From Zygnema cylindricum (taxonomy: Eukaryota > Streptophyta > Zygnematophyceae > Zygnematales > Zygnemataceae), in contig JBBHKE010000301.1 of NCBI GenBank assembly GCA_037447655.1, forward strand, positions 74,877-138,876: a stretch of 64,000 bases of DNA, written 5' to 3'. Shown one piece after another: positions 35,850 through 47,522 of this stretch. Below the pieces are notes generated by a model, which had not been told where the DNA came from, made no database searches, and saw nothing but the letters and a program-made list of their open reading frames with translations. The position numbers were made by a program, and so were the translations under genes. Position 1 is the stretch's first letter; every line of letters starts with the position of its first letter.

Positions 35850-38800
35850 CTGGTCAGCCTTCGACATGTAGAACATGAGCTTTTCATTGTGCTTAACGCT
35901 CAGGCGTTGCACTACGTCCATTGTACGGGCAGTCAGGGCCTGGCCTATGGGGTCAAAAAAAACTGTATCGCCAAAATCCCACATCCAAACGATACAAAGT
36001 ACAAAGTGACATTTTGACAGTCCAAGAGCATGCAAGAAAGATATTCGCCATCATGTGGGCCAGCGGGCTGGATAACCAATAAATAAAAAGCATCCATTCA
36101 CCTGTCAGAAGGTTTTATAACTGCAGAACAAACATGCAATTAATCTCAAGAAAACCAAGAAAAAGAGCATCCTCACAAAACATGGTTCAAAATTGCAACA
36201 GTTTTTAGTCTTTCAGCAAGATCAAATACTGCTATAGGCAAAGTCCCTTCATGAAAAATGAACACACATTGCAGAGAAGAATTCATGAAGTTAGAGAAGG
36301 GAATAATGCTGAGTCGATTGGGCCGGCCTTCTATAACAACAGTCATATTTCCAAAACTCTTAAAGGACGAATTTGATCAGACATTAACGTTATTAAGGAT
36401 GTATCCTTTACTTCCAAATCAGACCTGTCAGGTCTATACCTTGCGATTCTTAATTGTACTCACCAAGTATAAGGTCGACATGATCGGCTAACCATAAGAT
36501 CACCCCATCTACATCATAGGCATAGTGGATATCCCCGTCAACAAGTCCAGGAGTGTCAATGAAGTCCACACAAGGAAAATTCCGTTCTTTCGACGATGAG
36601 ACTTCAGTGAATATATTCGATATAAGTCCCTGTAACATTCACACAACAACATAATCACCACAAACCCACAACAAAAAAAACATCTGGAGGAACACCCGGA
36701 AAAATGTAGAGCCATCAATCAACAGTACAGAAAGTGAGCTCAATGTCTGAATTTTGAATTTCTGGTAACCAAATTTTAGACCAACGTACAAGGACTTGTT
36801 TCTGAAATTCATGTTGCATAGGACACAAAATTATAATTCTTCAAAATGAAATACAGGAACAACATATACAAGGTCTGTGGTTGCTATGTGAACCTCTGAA
36901 CAAAACAAATCTACAACCCTCTCTGTCATTAGTATGGCTTTTGATGACAAGTTCCTATTGGATTAAGAAAGCTAATCCTCAGTGGTATTGTTATATTCTC
37001 AAAGATAAAGCGCATACCAGCAGCTTTCAACCTTTCAACCTGACTGCAAAAAACTTTCATGGGAGCAATTTGTACCCGCCCTAAGCCACTCTAAATAGTG
37101 TTTGCAAACACCACAAGCCTACTCATCCGATGCAAGGGGGATTTACCTCGAATTTGTCGAGGCCTTCCAAATGGTCGTAAAACATAAGTGTTGCATCCCC
37201 CTTTAATGTCTCCCGTCGTTTGCCAGATGTAATGAATGTGAAGCCTTTGGTTTCAATGGCCACACCGGTCTTCTGAATAGTCTCTCCAACATACCTAGGT
37301 ACCAACAATATAATTGGCACATACGTGAACAATGATACTGTTTATCAAGTGGTTTAAAAGAGGAACTCCAGTGAGTTAACTCCAAGAAAAAGCTACTCGT
37401 GAAATGCAAGAGAAGAACAAATACAAAGCTCTTTCAAAAGAACACTCAATCGATAATGATACTTCCAGAGTTTTCAAAGTGCAAACAAAGAGGTGAAAGA
37501 GATACTTCTAACCGCTTAATAATTTTGACGGATATTGGGCAGACTAACTTGTGAGCTTTGAAAGGTCAATTTGGCGATAACAGAGAAGTTTACAACTTCC
37601 TGAGGTGATGAACTATTCCAAGACATTTCAGCCAAATATGGGCTTCAACTGGTGGGCTAGAGGTCAACACTTTTGTGTAGGAAGATGCCAGCATAACTCC
37701 TTCCATTCCAGCAGAGAATCGACGAGTCATAGAGAATATCAACAAAGGTATACATGAATCGGGCACCAGAAGACAGGAGTGGGGTGACAATTTGGTCTCA
37801 AAGAGTGCAACATATGAAAGCATCCGGTAGAAGTTGAAAAAATAAAAAACACAAACAGACATACACATATACACACAAGGACTCTTGAAATAAAAGGAGG
37901 AGGGGGGGGGGGGGGGGGGGGGGGAAGAGGAGAAGTCAAAAGTACTATTACACACCAGTCCTATTATTTGGGCTACAATCAAAAATCCTCAAGTACACAA
38001 CCAAGTGAAAACCATGTGATCTAAGAAACGAAGCAGAAACAAGTACCATACCAGTTAATAAATGAAGACTTTCCTGCAGAGTGATTCCCAACAATCATTA
38101 CTGACACCTTCCTTCTTGGCTTGTGGAGCTGAACTCTAACAAGAGGGTCACCAGAGATCTGCTTTAAACCAAGAGAGTGTGTAGGACCTGGAAGATCCAA
38201 AGCAGACAGGAAAAGACTCAGTCAAGACCATATTATTTCATGTTAAAATAAGATTTTCTTCTCAAGCAGGAAATAAGCGTCGAAATCAATTTCAAAATTC
38301 GCAACTGATGTTTCACATCTTAATTCCTATCTAAATTTCGTTTCCAGGCCATTGTGAAATCTTCACGAATGTAGAATAGACCTTTTTCTTAGTCTAGCTT
38401 CCATGTAACACACTCTCCACAAACTAAATTTTGCAAAAAGATTGAAATGCTCAACTTTGGAGAATTGTTCAGAATCTTGCTTTTACAAGGCCTGTTGGTA
38501 TGGAAATGGAAGCCACTTGCACGCATCATCAAGCACAAGAAGAAAACACAATAAAAAAAAAAAAAAACTTACCCGTTGCAAATCATTCCTCGGTACAAAC
38601 TCTTTCATAGATAATTCAAGAACACGATTTGCACTTGACTTCAGCATATCACATGAGAAACCGCAATAATTTCCAAAACAGCCTAAAACCCATACATGCA
38701 TCTCACTGGAACACCTGCCACTACATCTCAGCGTGGAGCTTCTCCAACATGTCAGGTTCCTGTGATACTCAAACATGGCTTAGGCAAACAAAAAACTATA

Positions 38801-39032
38801 TGAAAGCTCGGCATGTAAAACCCACTCGAACAACAGACAAGAGGTCTCATCGCTGTACGACGATGAGGTTAATACGGACGCATTGTTCTGTCGTTTTACC
38901 TGGAGAAAGAGATGCTTGCTCAGAATCATAAAGCTGAGCTACAGTTAGCAGGATGCGTTCAGTTGCACCCATTGTCAACAGTTCTGTCGTATTCGTCGCA
39001 GCCAGTTTGCGACGCCGACGAAGCTCCATCAT
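35850..39032 (-). CDS. Dynamin/EHD-like GTPase, 5' part (six exons)
   Basis: Membrane-remodelling type GTPase by its G domain. Exons on the minus strand: 39032-38900, 38682-38573, 38158-38052, 37294-37147, 36629-36464, 35962-35850. All junctions are GT-AG and phases agree, giving 259 codons. The least sure join is exon 1 to 2 (its 3' splice site has a weak pyrimidine tract). Motifs: P-loop GNHSAGKS at residues 105-112, DTPG at 191-194, SKAD at 255-258, preceded by FFDPIGQALTART, typical of the EHD/sarcalumenin-like branch. The start (Met-Met at 39032) is chosen because the frame upstream enters low-complexity leader. The gene stops right after the SKAD exon; no stalk, lipid-binding or EH region is visible. 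It may be cut by the retroelements at 34.0 kb. Probably non-functional as shown, although the exons themselves are intact. Confidence 0.78.
37902..37924 (+). repeat. Run of 23 G
   Basis: Uninterrupted guanine homopolymer in the intron between exons 3 and 4 of the GTPase gene (poly-C on the transcribed strand sense). Length is uncertain in most sequencing methods. Confidence 0.95.
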
Positions 39033-39603
39033 GAGTGATAAGAGCAGAGAGAGAGATAAGAGCAGAGAGAGAGCTCCCGCAGACTGCCGTGGGAGACACT
39101 TAGAGCTTCGCCATGGAAATGGCAGAATCCAGTAGAGGAAATTTAGTGTGGGGCTTGACGTGCTGACCTTAGGGTAAAAGGCCATGGACTCAGTTCCGTT
39201 GAGACCTCCCCTTCCGTGGGTCAGTTTTGGCAAATGTCGTAACTGGCCACAGTTCAGTTCAAGAAGCAGCGATTGAAGAATCTTTTTCTAAAGTTTGGAG
39301 GAAAGAAAATATTTATTACAGAAAGTGCGAAGGAAACTCCATCAACGTACAAAGGGGGTAAAAAAAAAAAGGAGTAAAACATTTAAAGACTACAAGAGCC
39401 AACAGGTACTAAAAACAAAACAAAACAAAACAAACAAATGAGGAAAACAGAAGCAACTAGGCTAACTAGCAAGAATAAACAAAAAACCAAAGATAACTAG
39501 ACAAAAAAGGAAAAACCCACTCTATATGATGCCCCACAACCCTAACTAAACTTCACACCCTTGAAGATCGTGGATGTCCTATATATCCTATTGGACTTCT
39601 ACG
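39033..39603. other. Upstream region of the GTPase gene
   Basis: About 200 bases of likely 5' leader with a GAGAGA-rich patch (39043-39073), then A-rich sequence with AAAAC runs (39410-39435). I see no clear TATA box or transposon domain. It ends at the broken edge of the family A LTR. Confidence 0.5.
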
Positions 39604-40426
39604 ACTGAGCAGTAAGTTATGGAGGGTCAAAGTTGACCTTTTGTACAGAAGCTCTTAGGGAGAGAGGGTCCTATCTCCTAATTTTTCTAAGTCCTATCTC
39701 TCTCATAGACTCTATCTAGTGATAAACGGAGCTAATCATATTCCACTTTCGTACACAAAAGTACAACTGCCGGTGTACTTTTTGTATAGACATTGTACGA
39801 CATGGCCTAAATGTCGACACATGTCATATCTGGATTTGGTGCCGTAATCTTCGGAGATACCACGATCCAATGTAATTTTGCCACGTGTCATCCGATGTGG
39901 CGATGACCACAAACCGCCGAAATCCTCTTCCGCGATCTCGGCGTTCATTCCGGCCGTCCAATTAAATTCACATTTAATCATAGCCGTAATAAATACCTGC
40001 GCGGTATTCGTTTCGCTTAAGAAATAAATGCGCGGTATTGATTTATTGTCCGTACCGTAATCCGTACTTTATTCATTACAGGATCTATGTATCCCGTAAA
40101 TAATTACAGTTAAATGATTTATCCTACGTATACATGTTTAAATAAATATCAAACTATATACCATGTAACACTAGTTCTTAAACTTAACGACTAAGGCTAC
40201 CGGCTATCCACTGTCTGCCGGCCGGTAGGTACAGGGATCAAATCCTGTACCCGGCACCTACCTTTTAGATAAAATAAACCCATAACTAATATGAATTTCC
40301 CGTAAACCTCTGGATAGCCTAGGTAGCCATGGCTGGAGAGAGAAGTTAGAGGTAGACTGCCTCGGCTTCTTTCTATATTTCTATTTAGACCTAGAAAATA
40401 ATAAAAATGGACCAATAACTTCTACA
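39604..40426 (-). repeat. Truncated family A LTR, minus strand
   Basis: On the minus strand it begins TGTAGAAGTTATTGG (at 40426) and follows the family A LTR to CTGCTCAG, where it breaks off about 220 bases short of the LTR end. No internal region adjoins it. It is a solo or broken LTR fragment. Confidence 0.88.
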
Positions 40427-40778
40427 AACAACGCAATTGCGGTTAGTTTGGATGAATATGCGCCGCCGGTACGGAGCAGGTTCGACGCAAACAAGTCAAA
40501 CGCAGCTGGGGTTACCTTGATATGATCCGTACAGACAAAGCAGCTAACGCAGCTGCGGATAAAATAACTAATATAGATTATGAGTAATTATATTTGTTTA
40601 GTGGTTACTTAGTGGTAGCTAGGTTTTTCACGTACAAAGATTGTGGAGATGTCGGTGTAAATATTATGTACAACATAGGTTTGTCTTTTTGCTAATTACT
40701 TTATTAGTGTAGAATTGTTCAGTCTGACATACCTCGAACTATTCGGGTATACTTAGAATAGTTCAGGTTGATAGTATA
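40427..40778. other. Unassigned spacer before the gypsy element
   Basis: No gene or known element recognised. GC-rich at first, then AT-rich. It contains a short inverted repeat (GAACTATTC near 40737 and GAATAGTTC near 40756). Confidence 0.5.
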
Positions 40779-41279
40779 TGTAACAGGGTTACAGAGTTGG
40801 GTACTTAGTAGCTAGCAACTAGGCTGCTCTAGTTGCGGTGTCAGAGCAGCGCAGAAGCGATTCCAGACCAGCGCCACATAGCAGCGTAGCTACTTATCGG
40901 TGTAACAACAAAGTAGTGTAGCAGCATAGCAGCGCAGTATAGCAGCGCAGCATAGCAGTATAGCAACGCCGCGGAATGTAGATGGAACGGTAGAATTCTA
41001 GAAGTATGTTTTGGATCTATCTCGGCTGACCATGACAGTCCACGTGTACAGTTGTACTGTACAAGGCTGACTACCAGCTAGTTCGTTTAAATAGTGAAGT
41101 AGGCTTAGTCAGCAAGACACTCTTTGAGTAGACCTTTGCAGCGAGCGTTTGATATTGTAATATTCTCCTGAGTAATAAAGCGTAACCTTTACTTGTCCTT
41201 GTGGTGTGAATCTTGCTGTTGCTACGAGGAGGTCCTTGGTATCTTCCGCTGTGCAATGTGGTATTTTGTCCCTTTTACA
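40779..41279 (+). repeat. 5' LTR of gypsy element
   Basis: About 500 bases, TGTAACAGGG...TTTTACA. It contains runs built from AGCAGCATAGCAGCGCAG-like words (40850-40970) and a hairpin, GCTGCTCT...AGAGCAGC (40823-40850). A TTTAAATAG patch near 41088 could be a TATA-like promoter element. Confidence 0.9.
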
Positions 41280-41280
41280 C

Positions 41281-41292
41281 TGGTATTGGAGC
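41281..41292 (+). promoter_or_regulatory. Primer-binding site of gypsy element
   Basis: TGGTATTGGAGC one base after the LTR end. It resembles the usual initiator tRNA-Met site TGGTATCAGAGC with two changes, so this element uses the tRNA 3' end, unlike the copia families here. Confidence 0.7.
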
Positions 41293-41313
41293 TACTCCTT
41301 GTGACTCGACAGC

Positions 41314-42225
41314 ATGGCGGACCACGGAGTATCCACCGCAGAAATGTTAGCGCAAGTTCTCGGGGAGTTAGAAAACGTTAGATTACAGAATGCGCAACTG
41401 AGCAACACGGTTGCAACATTGGAAGCTCGTCTTGGTGAACGATCGCATGGAGGGGCGAAGAGAGACTTAAGGAGACCGAAGCTAAGACTTCTCGACGAAT
41501 TTGATCTTGCAAGACAGAAGAACCTTGACACATGGTTATTCTCTGTTGCAAATTATCTCAAAAATTTTCCTAGCATATCGGACCGTGAGAAAATTCACTA
41601 CGCGGGTGGTCTTTTTAAAGGGGCAGCAGGAGCATGGTGGAGGACATTGGTAAAGAATGATGAGATACCGACCATGTGGGCTCTCTTCATTCAACTCCTC
41701 CGTGAAGCTTGGGAACCCGTCATTTCGGTTAAGGTTGCAAGAGATAGGATCGCAGTGTTGAAGCAACGAACCTTTGTGTTGGAGTTCACACAACGGTTTT
41801 TGGAGTGCAAGGTGCAAATACCTACGATGGATGAAGCTGTGGATCGCTACGTGAAGGGGCTTAAATCATCCATTCGTAGGGATGTGGAACAATGGCTTGC
41901 TCGGGAAAGTACAACTCCTAGTCTCTCGGCAATCATTCAGTTTGCTGAGCGGACCGATTCAGTCGACTTCACATTCCGTAGACCTTATCATTATGGATCG
42001 AGCAGCGACGGAGGAGGTCGACGAGACGATGGTCCGACTCCCATGGAACTCGGAGCAATTGATGACAATAAGGAGGTAGTCAACGTACTGTGGAAAAAGA
42101 AAAAGACTATCAAGACCAAGACCAACAACTTGTCTCCCGAGGAGCTCCAACGGAGGAGGCAAAATGGCTTATGCTTCCAGTGCGGTTCCTCGAACCATAC
42201 GGCCCGATAATGTCCAAAACTGAAA
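41314..42225 (+). pseudogene. gypsy gag (one stop in zinc knuckle)
   Basis: Start ATG at 41314, 22 bases after the primer site. A short N-terminal coiled coil (MLAQVLGELENVRLQNAQLS) precedes the Retrotrans_gag capsid domain (residues ~55-200: WLFSVANYLKNFPSISDREK, GAAGAWWRTLV, FTQRFLECKVQIPTMDEAVD). The nucleocapsid knuckle CFQCGSSNHTAR is interrupted by a TAA exactly before its last Cys. Otherwise this gag is open for 298 codons, the best preserved frame in the element. Confidence 0.88.
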
Positions 42226-45200
42226 GGTCCCAGGAAGGGGAAACTTAACGTCAAGAGGTTAGCCGGTGATGGAGGAGACCCTCTGGCATTTCGGGGTCAG
42301 ATTGGAGTAAGTGCAACTAGCTTCATGGTGGACTCCGGAGCATTGAGAAACTTCATCAACGAGGCGACGGTGAAAAGGCTCAAACTTCCTCTCGTGGTGC
42401 TAAAAGATCGTCAATTGGTACAATTGGCGGACGGAAGTTCAATGTCCATTACTCATCGCACTCCGCGGTTACGTGTTCGAATCAAGAAATTCCGATGGTA
42501 TGACACTCTTCATGTATTACCTCTTGGAGACCATGGGGTAATCTTAGCGAAGCCGTGGCTTTAGAAATGGAATCCGACGATCGATTGGCGAAGTGGAGAC
42601 ATGAGAGTGAAGAAAGGTGAGGAGGAGTTTGAGGTAAAAACGGGAGCGGTTGGTAAGGGAGCGGAAAAGGGACGCCTACTTTCGGCCTTACAGCTTAAGA
42701 GGGCACTCAAAAAAGGGGAAACGATTGGTATGGCGGTCGTCTAGCCAATGGAGGAGGCGAAGGAGGAGATTCCGGAGGAATGGAAGAAGAAGGATGCCGA
42801 CTTCGACTCAAAAGAAGGTGACGACACCCAAAAGACTTCCGAAGAGGCCCCGGAAGTCGTGAAAAAACTTCTCGAGGAGTACGTAGATGTTTTTCCCCCG
42901 AAGCTCCCAGAATAATTACCTCCGAAACGCGAAGTAGACCACAAGATAGAGCTTGTTCCTGGATGGTTACCCCTGGCTAATCGGATGTAAAAGATGAGCT
43001 ACACCGAATTGGACGAACTCAAAAAACAACTCGCGGAGTTGGTCAAATAGAGCACCCGTTCTCTTCCTAAACAGGAAAGATGGAGGATTCCGTATGTGTG
43101 TGGACTACCGAGCGCTAAACAAGTTAACGGTGAAGAATGCGTACCCTTTACCGAGAATAGATGAATTGTTCGATCAATTTCGAAGTGCTAAATATTTCTC
43201 GAAGATAGATTTGCGGAGCGGTTATCACCAGATCAGAATTGCCGAGGAGGATGTGGAAAAGACGGCGTTTAGAACCCGGTATGGCCATTTTCAGTTTCAG
43301 TGATGCCGTTCGGGTTGACTAATGCGCCGGCGACTTTTATGCATATGATGAACTCCATCTTTCGGCAATACCTGGATGCGTTTGTAATCGTCTTTCTAGA
43401 TGACATCTTCGTGTATAGCCGAACACTGGAGGATCATATGAAGCACCTACAGACGGTCCTACAAGTCCTTCGGGAAAACAAATTGTACGAAAGAGGAGTA
43501 AATGTGATTTTTTGAAAGAGAAAATTGGTTTTTTGGGCCATGTGGTGAGCCAAGACGGAATCGCAGTGGATCCGAACAAAACGAGGGCAGTGAAGGAATG
43601 GCCGCAGCCGGCGAATATTACGGAATTACAGAGCTTTAAAGGATTATGCTCCGTCTATCGACGTTTTGTCGAAGGCTTTGCAAAAATCGCTGCACCACTC
43701 ACGGAATTACTCAAGAATGACGTGCCCTACAAGTGGAAATCAGCGCAAGGGGCATCGTTTAACACGCTAAAGGAGCGGTTGGTTACCGCCCCTGTGTTAG
43801 CTGTTCCTGGCCCAGACTTACCTTAGACGATAATCACAAACGCCAGCGATACAGCTATTGGGGCAATCCTTATGCAGGATCAAGGAAAAGGCCTTCAACC
43901 CATTGCCTACGACAGTCGAAAACTAAAGGCGGCGGAGCTTAATTGGGCCACCCATGAAAAAGCGACAATTGCGATCATCAATGCGCTTGAGGTTTGGAAA
44001 TGTTATGTTCAAGGGAAGCGAATCACGGTCATCACGGATCACCACGCCCTACAATATTTGCAAACACAGCTGAAGTTGTCCAAGAAACAAGTGTGGTGGA
44101 TGACGTTTCTTCAAACCTTTGGGCCGGAACTCGCCATTGAGTATAAGCCGGGCAGGACGAACCCGGTGGATGAGCTGTCAAGAAGACCCGGAGTCGCTGC
44201 GCCAGCGGCGGAGCAACCAACGCAGGCATCGCATGCTGTCAATGAAAGCTCTGTGACGACGAACACCGCAGCGTCGGATGCACCGCATGATCCGAAACTC
44301 AGCGCAGTTACTAGTACGGTGCAAGTGGACGAGTAGTGGCTAAGTAGGATCAAGGCGGCTTACTGCGAAGACGAGACAATGAAGGAACTCATTAGACGGA
44401 AGTTTTTAATTTGAACCGCTAATGGTATGTGGCGGTACAGACCGAGTCGATCAACACGACTTTATGTTCCGACAAATCCGGAGTTACGTCATGTGATACT
44501 TAAAATGAGTCACGACTAGCCACTCAGTGGACATTTTGGGCGGGATAAAACAACCGCACGTGTCGCTGAGGCGTATTACTGGTCGAACATGACTCGCGAT
44601 ATTGCGGAGTACATCCAGACGTGTGATTCCTGTAATAAGAATAAATCGGATTCGAGACACCAAGGTTTGTTACAACCCCTCCCGATACCATCTGCTCCTT
44701 GGGAGGCGATCTCGATGGATTTCATCGTGGCTCTCCCGTTGACTAAGGAGGGCTATGACTCCACCTTTGTCGTCGTGGACTATTTGACAAAAATGGCTCA
44801 TTTCCTACCCACGTCAACTATAGCCAATGCGCGGGATGTCGCGGACTTGTTCTTTCGGGAAATATTTCGCCATCACGGACTCCCGAAGAAGATCGTCAAC
44901 GACCGCGATCGGAAATTCATAAGCCACTTTTGAAGAAACCTATTCGAGTTGTGTGGTACACAGTAGGCCATGTCCACAGCTTACCACCCTCACACTGACG
45001 GACAAACTGAAAGAGTGAATCGGACTTTGGAGGAAGCTTTGCGGGCGTACTTCTCAATCAATCAAACGGATTGGGTGAACCATCTAACGGCGATAGAGGT
45101 GGCGTACAAAAGTACGGTGCACTCGTCCACGAATGCTACACCCTTCTCCCTTAATGGTCGACAGCCCACCCTACCCCAAAATCTATTGGTGGCAGATTGC

Positions 45201-45692
45201 CCTACACCCGTAGCCTTGGATTTTGCCTAAACACTGCGAGGGAACCTGGAAAAGGCGGCAAAGGAGCTCTAGTTGGCCAAGGATCGCCAAAAATCGCAGG
45301 CCGACACACAACGGAAAGACATCGTGTTCAATGTGGGGGATAAGGTCCACCTTAATATGGCAAACTTATCATTGGCGGGTGCCTTATCGAAGAAACTAGC
45401 ACCAAAATTCATGCGCCCATTCGCCATTCTTTCGCGGGTGGGAGAGGTGGCATATAAGTTGGATATACCGAACGACTGGCATATCTACAATGTGATCAAT
45501 GTTTCCTTTCTCAAACCATTTTGCGACCCCGATTCGATATTTCCTGGCCGACGACAAAATACTCCTTTATCGCCCGTTAAAGGTACTTCAGATGTGTACG
45601 AGGTGGAAGAGATCCTTCAGTCGCGTCGCTCTCAGGATTCCAACTCCAGCTAATATTGGTTGGAAGGGCTACAAAGTTGAGACGACTCTAGG
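42226..45692 (+). pseudogene. gypsy pol (PR-RT-RH-IN) (broken)
   Basis: Protease with MVDSGALRNFI at about 42325; RT 43094-43515 with [13 protein letters not shown] and [10 protein letters not shown] catalytic loop; RNase H around 43830-44170, where the first catalytic Asp is changed (TNASDTA; the relative at 57.8 kb keeps TDASDTA); integrase zinc finger to about 44640 (CDSCNKNK), core 44700-45060 with MDF, NDRDRKF and QTERVNRTLEEAL for the D-D-E triad; C-terminal barrel 45273-45520. A chromodomain start (VYEVEEILQSRR, about 45595) is followed by frameshifts. Stops are scattered throughout. Confidence 0.9.
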
Positions 45693-46232
45693 GTGGATGA
45701 GGAGGATCTGCATTCACCTGAGTTGCTACGCCGATTTCAGCAAAGTGCGGACACTCGGCTTCACCGGATGGGCAATGGCAGCGGCCGCGGTAAAGGAGCG
45801 AATTGCAACATCGCAACCATTGCAATGATATTGGCAACGCGGCAACAAAAAACAAAAGCAATGTTACCGCATTGCAGCGCTATAGCTGCGCAGCCATTGC
45901 AGCGCAGCACGGTCACGGTGCCGTCAGAGGAGCGTAGTGCCACCGCTGCGCTGAGAGGAAAGCGCAACCGCGCAATTGTGTTCCACAACATTGGTAACAA
46001 CGAACCCTCAATTACGCCGCAACCCGAAGGACCAGAGGCTGTACCGAAGGAAGGGGAGGACCAGGTTTGTGAGCAAATCACTCGGAGACGATTGGCAGCG
46101 GCAGACCATTATATTACGCTGTTGGAGACCCGATGTGAGCAGCTCCAAAACCAACTCGACACCTTGCAACAGAAATTCAAAGAGTACCGTGAAAAGACGT
46201 ACGGCATACTCCGGCAATTGCAGTTTCCCTGA
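45693..46232 (+). pseudogene. Chromodomain tail plus coiled-coil extension of gypsy pol
   Basis: An open frame of 179 codons whose first residues (MDEEDLHSPELLRRFQQ) match the end of a chromodomain, so it continues the integrase tail. It extends about 160 residues further: a low-complexity Ala/Gln/Thr part partly encoded by GCAGC-type words, then a Lys/Arg/Glu-rich coiled coil (ADHYITLLETRCEQLQNQLD, then LQQKFKEYREKTYGILRQLQ). It ends 44 bases before the 3' LTR. I do not know this extension from other chromoviruses; its role is unknown. Confidence 0.65.
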
Positions 46233-46276
46233 GTCATTAAGGTTCAGCGGGACAATGAAACCCTAGTGGGATGCAT

Positions 46277-46485
46277 TGTAACAGAGTTACAAAGTTGGGT
46301 ACTTAGTAGCAAGCAACTAGGTTGCTCTAGTTGCGGTGTCACAGCAGCGCAGCGCGAATTCCAAACTAGCGCAACAAAGCAACGTAGCTACTTATCGGCG
46401 TAGCTATTGAGTAGCGTAGCAGCATAGCAGTGCAGTATAGCAGCGCATCATAGCAGTATAACAACGCCGCACAATGTAGATGGAA
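46277..46485 (+). repeat. 3' LTR of gypsy element, left part
   Basis: Homologous to 40779 onward (TGTAACAGAGTTACAAAG). It stops at ...GTAGATGGAA, where copia A2 is inserted; the matching 5' LTR continues with CGGTAGAATTC, which is found after A2. Confidence 0.92.
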
Positions 46486-47522
46486 TGTAGAAACTAATGG
46501 TTTTAAAGTATTTTCTAGGTCTGAAAAGAAATAAAGAAGCCGAGGCACTCTATCTCTAGCTTCTCTCTCCAACTCTCAAACTTGTTGCAGTCACTGAGAA
46601 ATTGAAGAGGAAGCTAGAGCCATGGCTACCTAGGCTATCCTGAGGTTTACGGGAAATTTATATTAGTTAGGGTTTATTTATTTAAAAGGTATGTGCCGGC
46701 GACAGGAATTGATCCATGTACCTATCGGCCGGCAGACAGGAAATAGCCGGTAGCCTTAACCGTTAAGTCTAGGATTAGTGTTACGTAGTATATAGTTTGA
46801 TAATTATTTAAATATGTATACGTACGATAATTCATTTAACTATAATTGATTACGTGATACATAGATCCGGTACGGATTACGGTACGGATTACGAATCAAT
46901 TCCGCGCATTTGTTTCGTAAGTGAAACAAATACCGCGCATGTATTTATTACGGCTACGATTAAATTACATTCTAATCGGACGGCCGCAATTAGCGCCGAG
47001 ATCGCGGAGGAAGATTTCGGCGGTTTGTGGCCATCGCCACATCGGATGACGCGTGGCGAAACTACATTGGATCTTGGAATCTTCGGAGATTATGGCACCG
47101 AATCCGGATATGACATGTGTCAACATTTAGGGCATGTCGTACAATGTCCGTACCTAAAGTACACCGGCAGTGTACTTTTGAGTACGGAACTCAATTCTGA
47201 TTGGTTCCGTACATCAGTAGATAGAGTCTGTGAGAGAGATAGGACTTAGAAAAATTTAGAAGATAGGACCCTCTCTCCCACAGAGCTTCTGTATAAAAGG
47301 TCAACTTTGACCCTCCATAACTTACTGCTCAGGGGAGCAAATTCAGAGATTCTTTTTGCTATCGACTCAGGGGAGTCTTGCCTTCATAGGGGTCTAGGTG
47401 GTCAGGGTTTTTGTCTGCCAGGGTGGCAGTTATTTTTGCTGAAACACAAAGGGGTCAGGATTATCCTAGAGGCTTCTTGGAAGCTGTCTACTCTGAGGAC
47501 TTATGGAGGTCTCAGAGTTGCA
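46486..47522 (+). repeat. 5' LTR of A2
   Basis: TGTAGAAACTAATGG...GTTGCA, about 1.04 kb. An open frame of 131 codons inside it (46854-47249) is only LTR sequence; it has no domain. Confidence 0.93.

Noticed and set aside
37739-37982. Proline-rich open frames over the G run
   Set aside because: Homopolymer translation inside an intron; not coding.
41193-41381. Small open frame overlapping the gypsy LTR end and gag start
   Set aside because: Different frame from gag and covers the primer-binding site; no domain.
46854-47249. Open frame of 131 codons inside the A2 5' LTR (also seen in the 3' LTR and, shorter, in other family A LTRs)
   Set aside because: It lies wholly in LTR DNA, is broken or frameshifted in the other copies and has no recognisable domain; conserved because LTRs are homologous.
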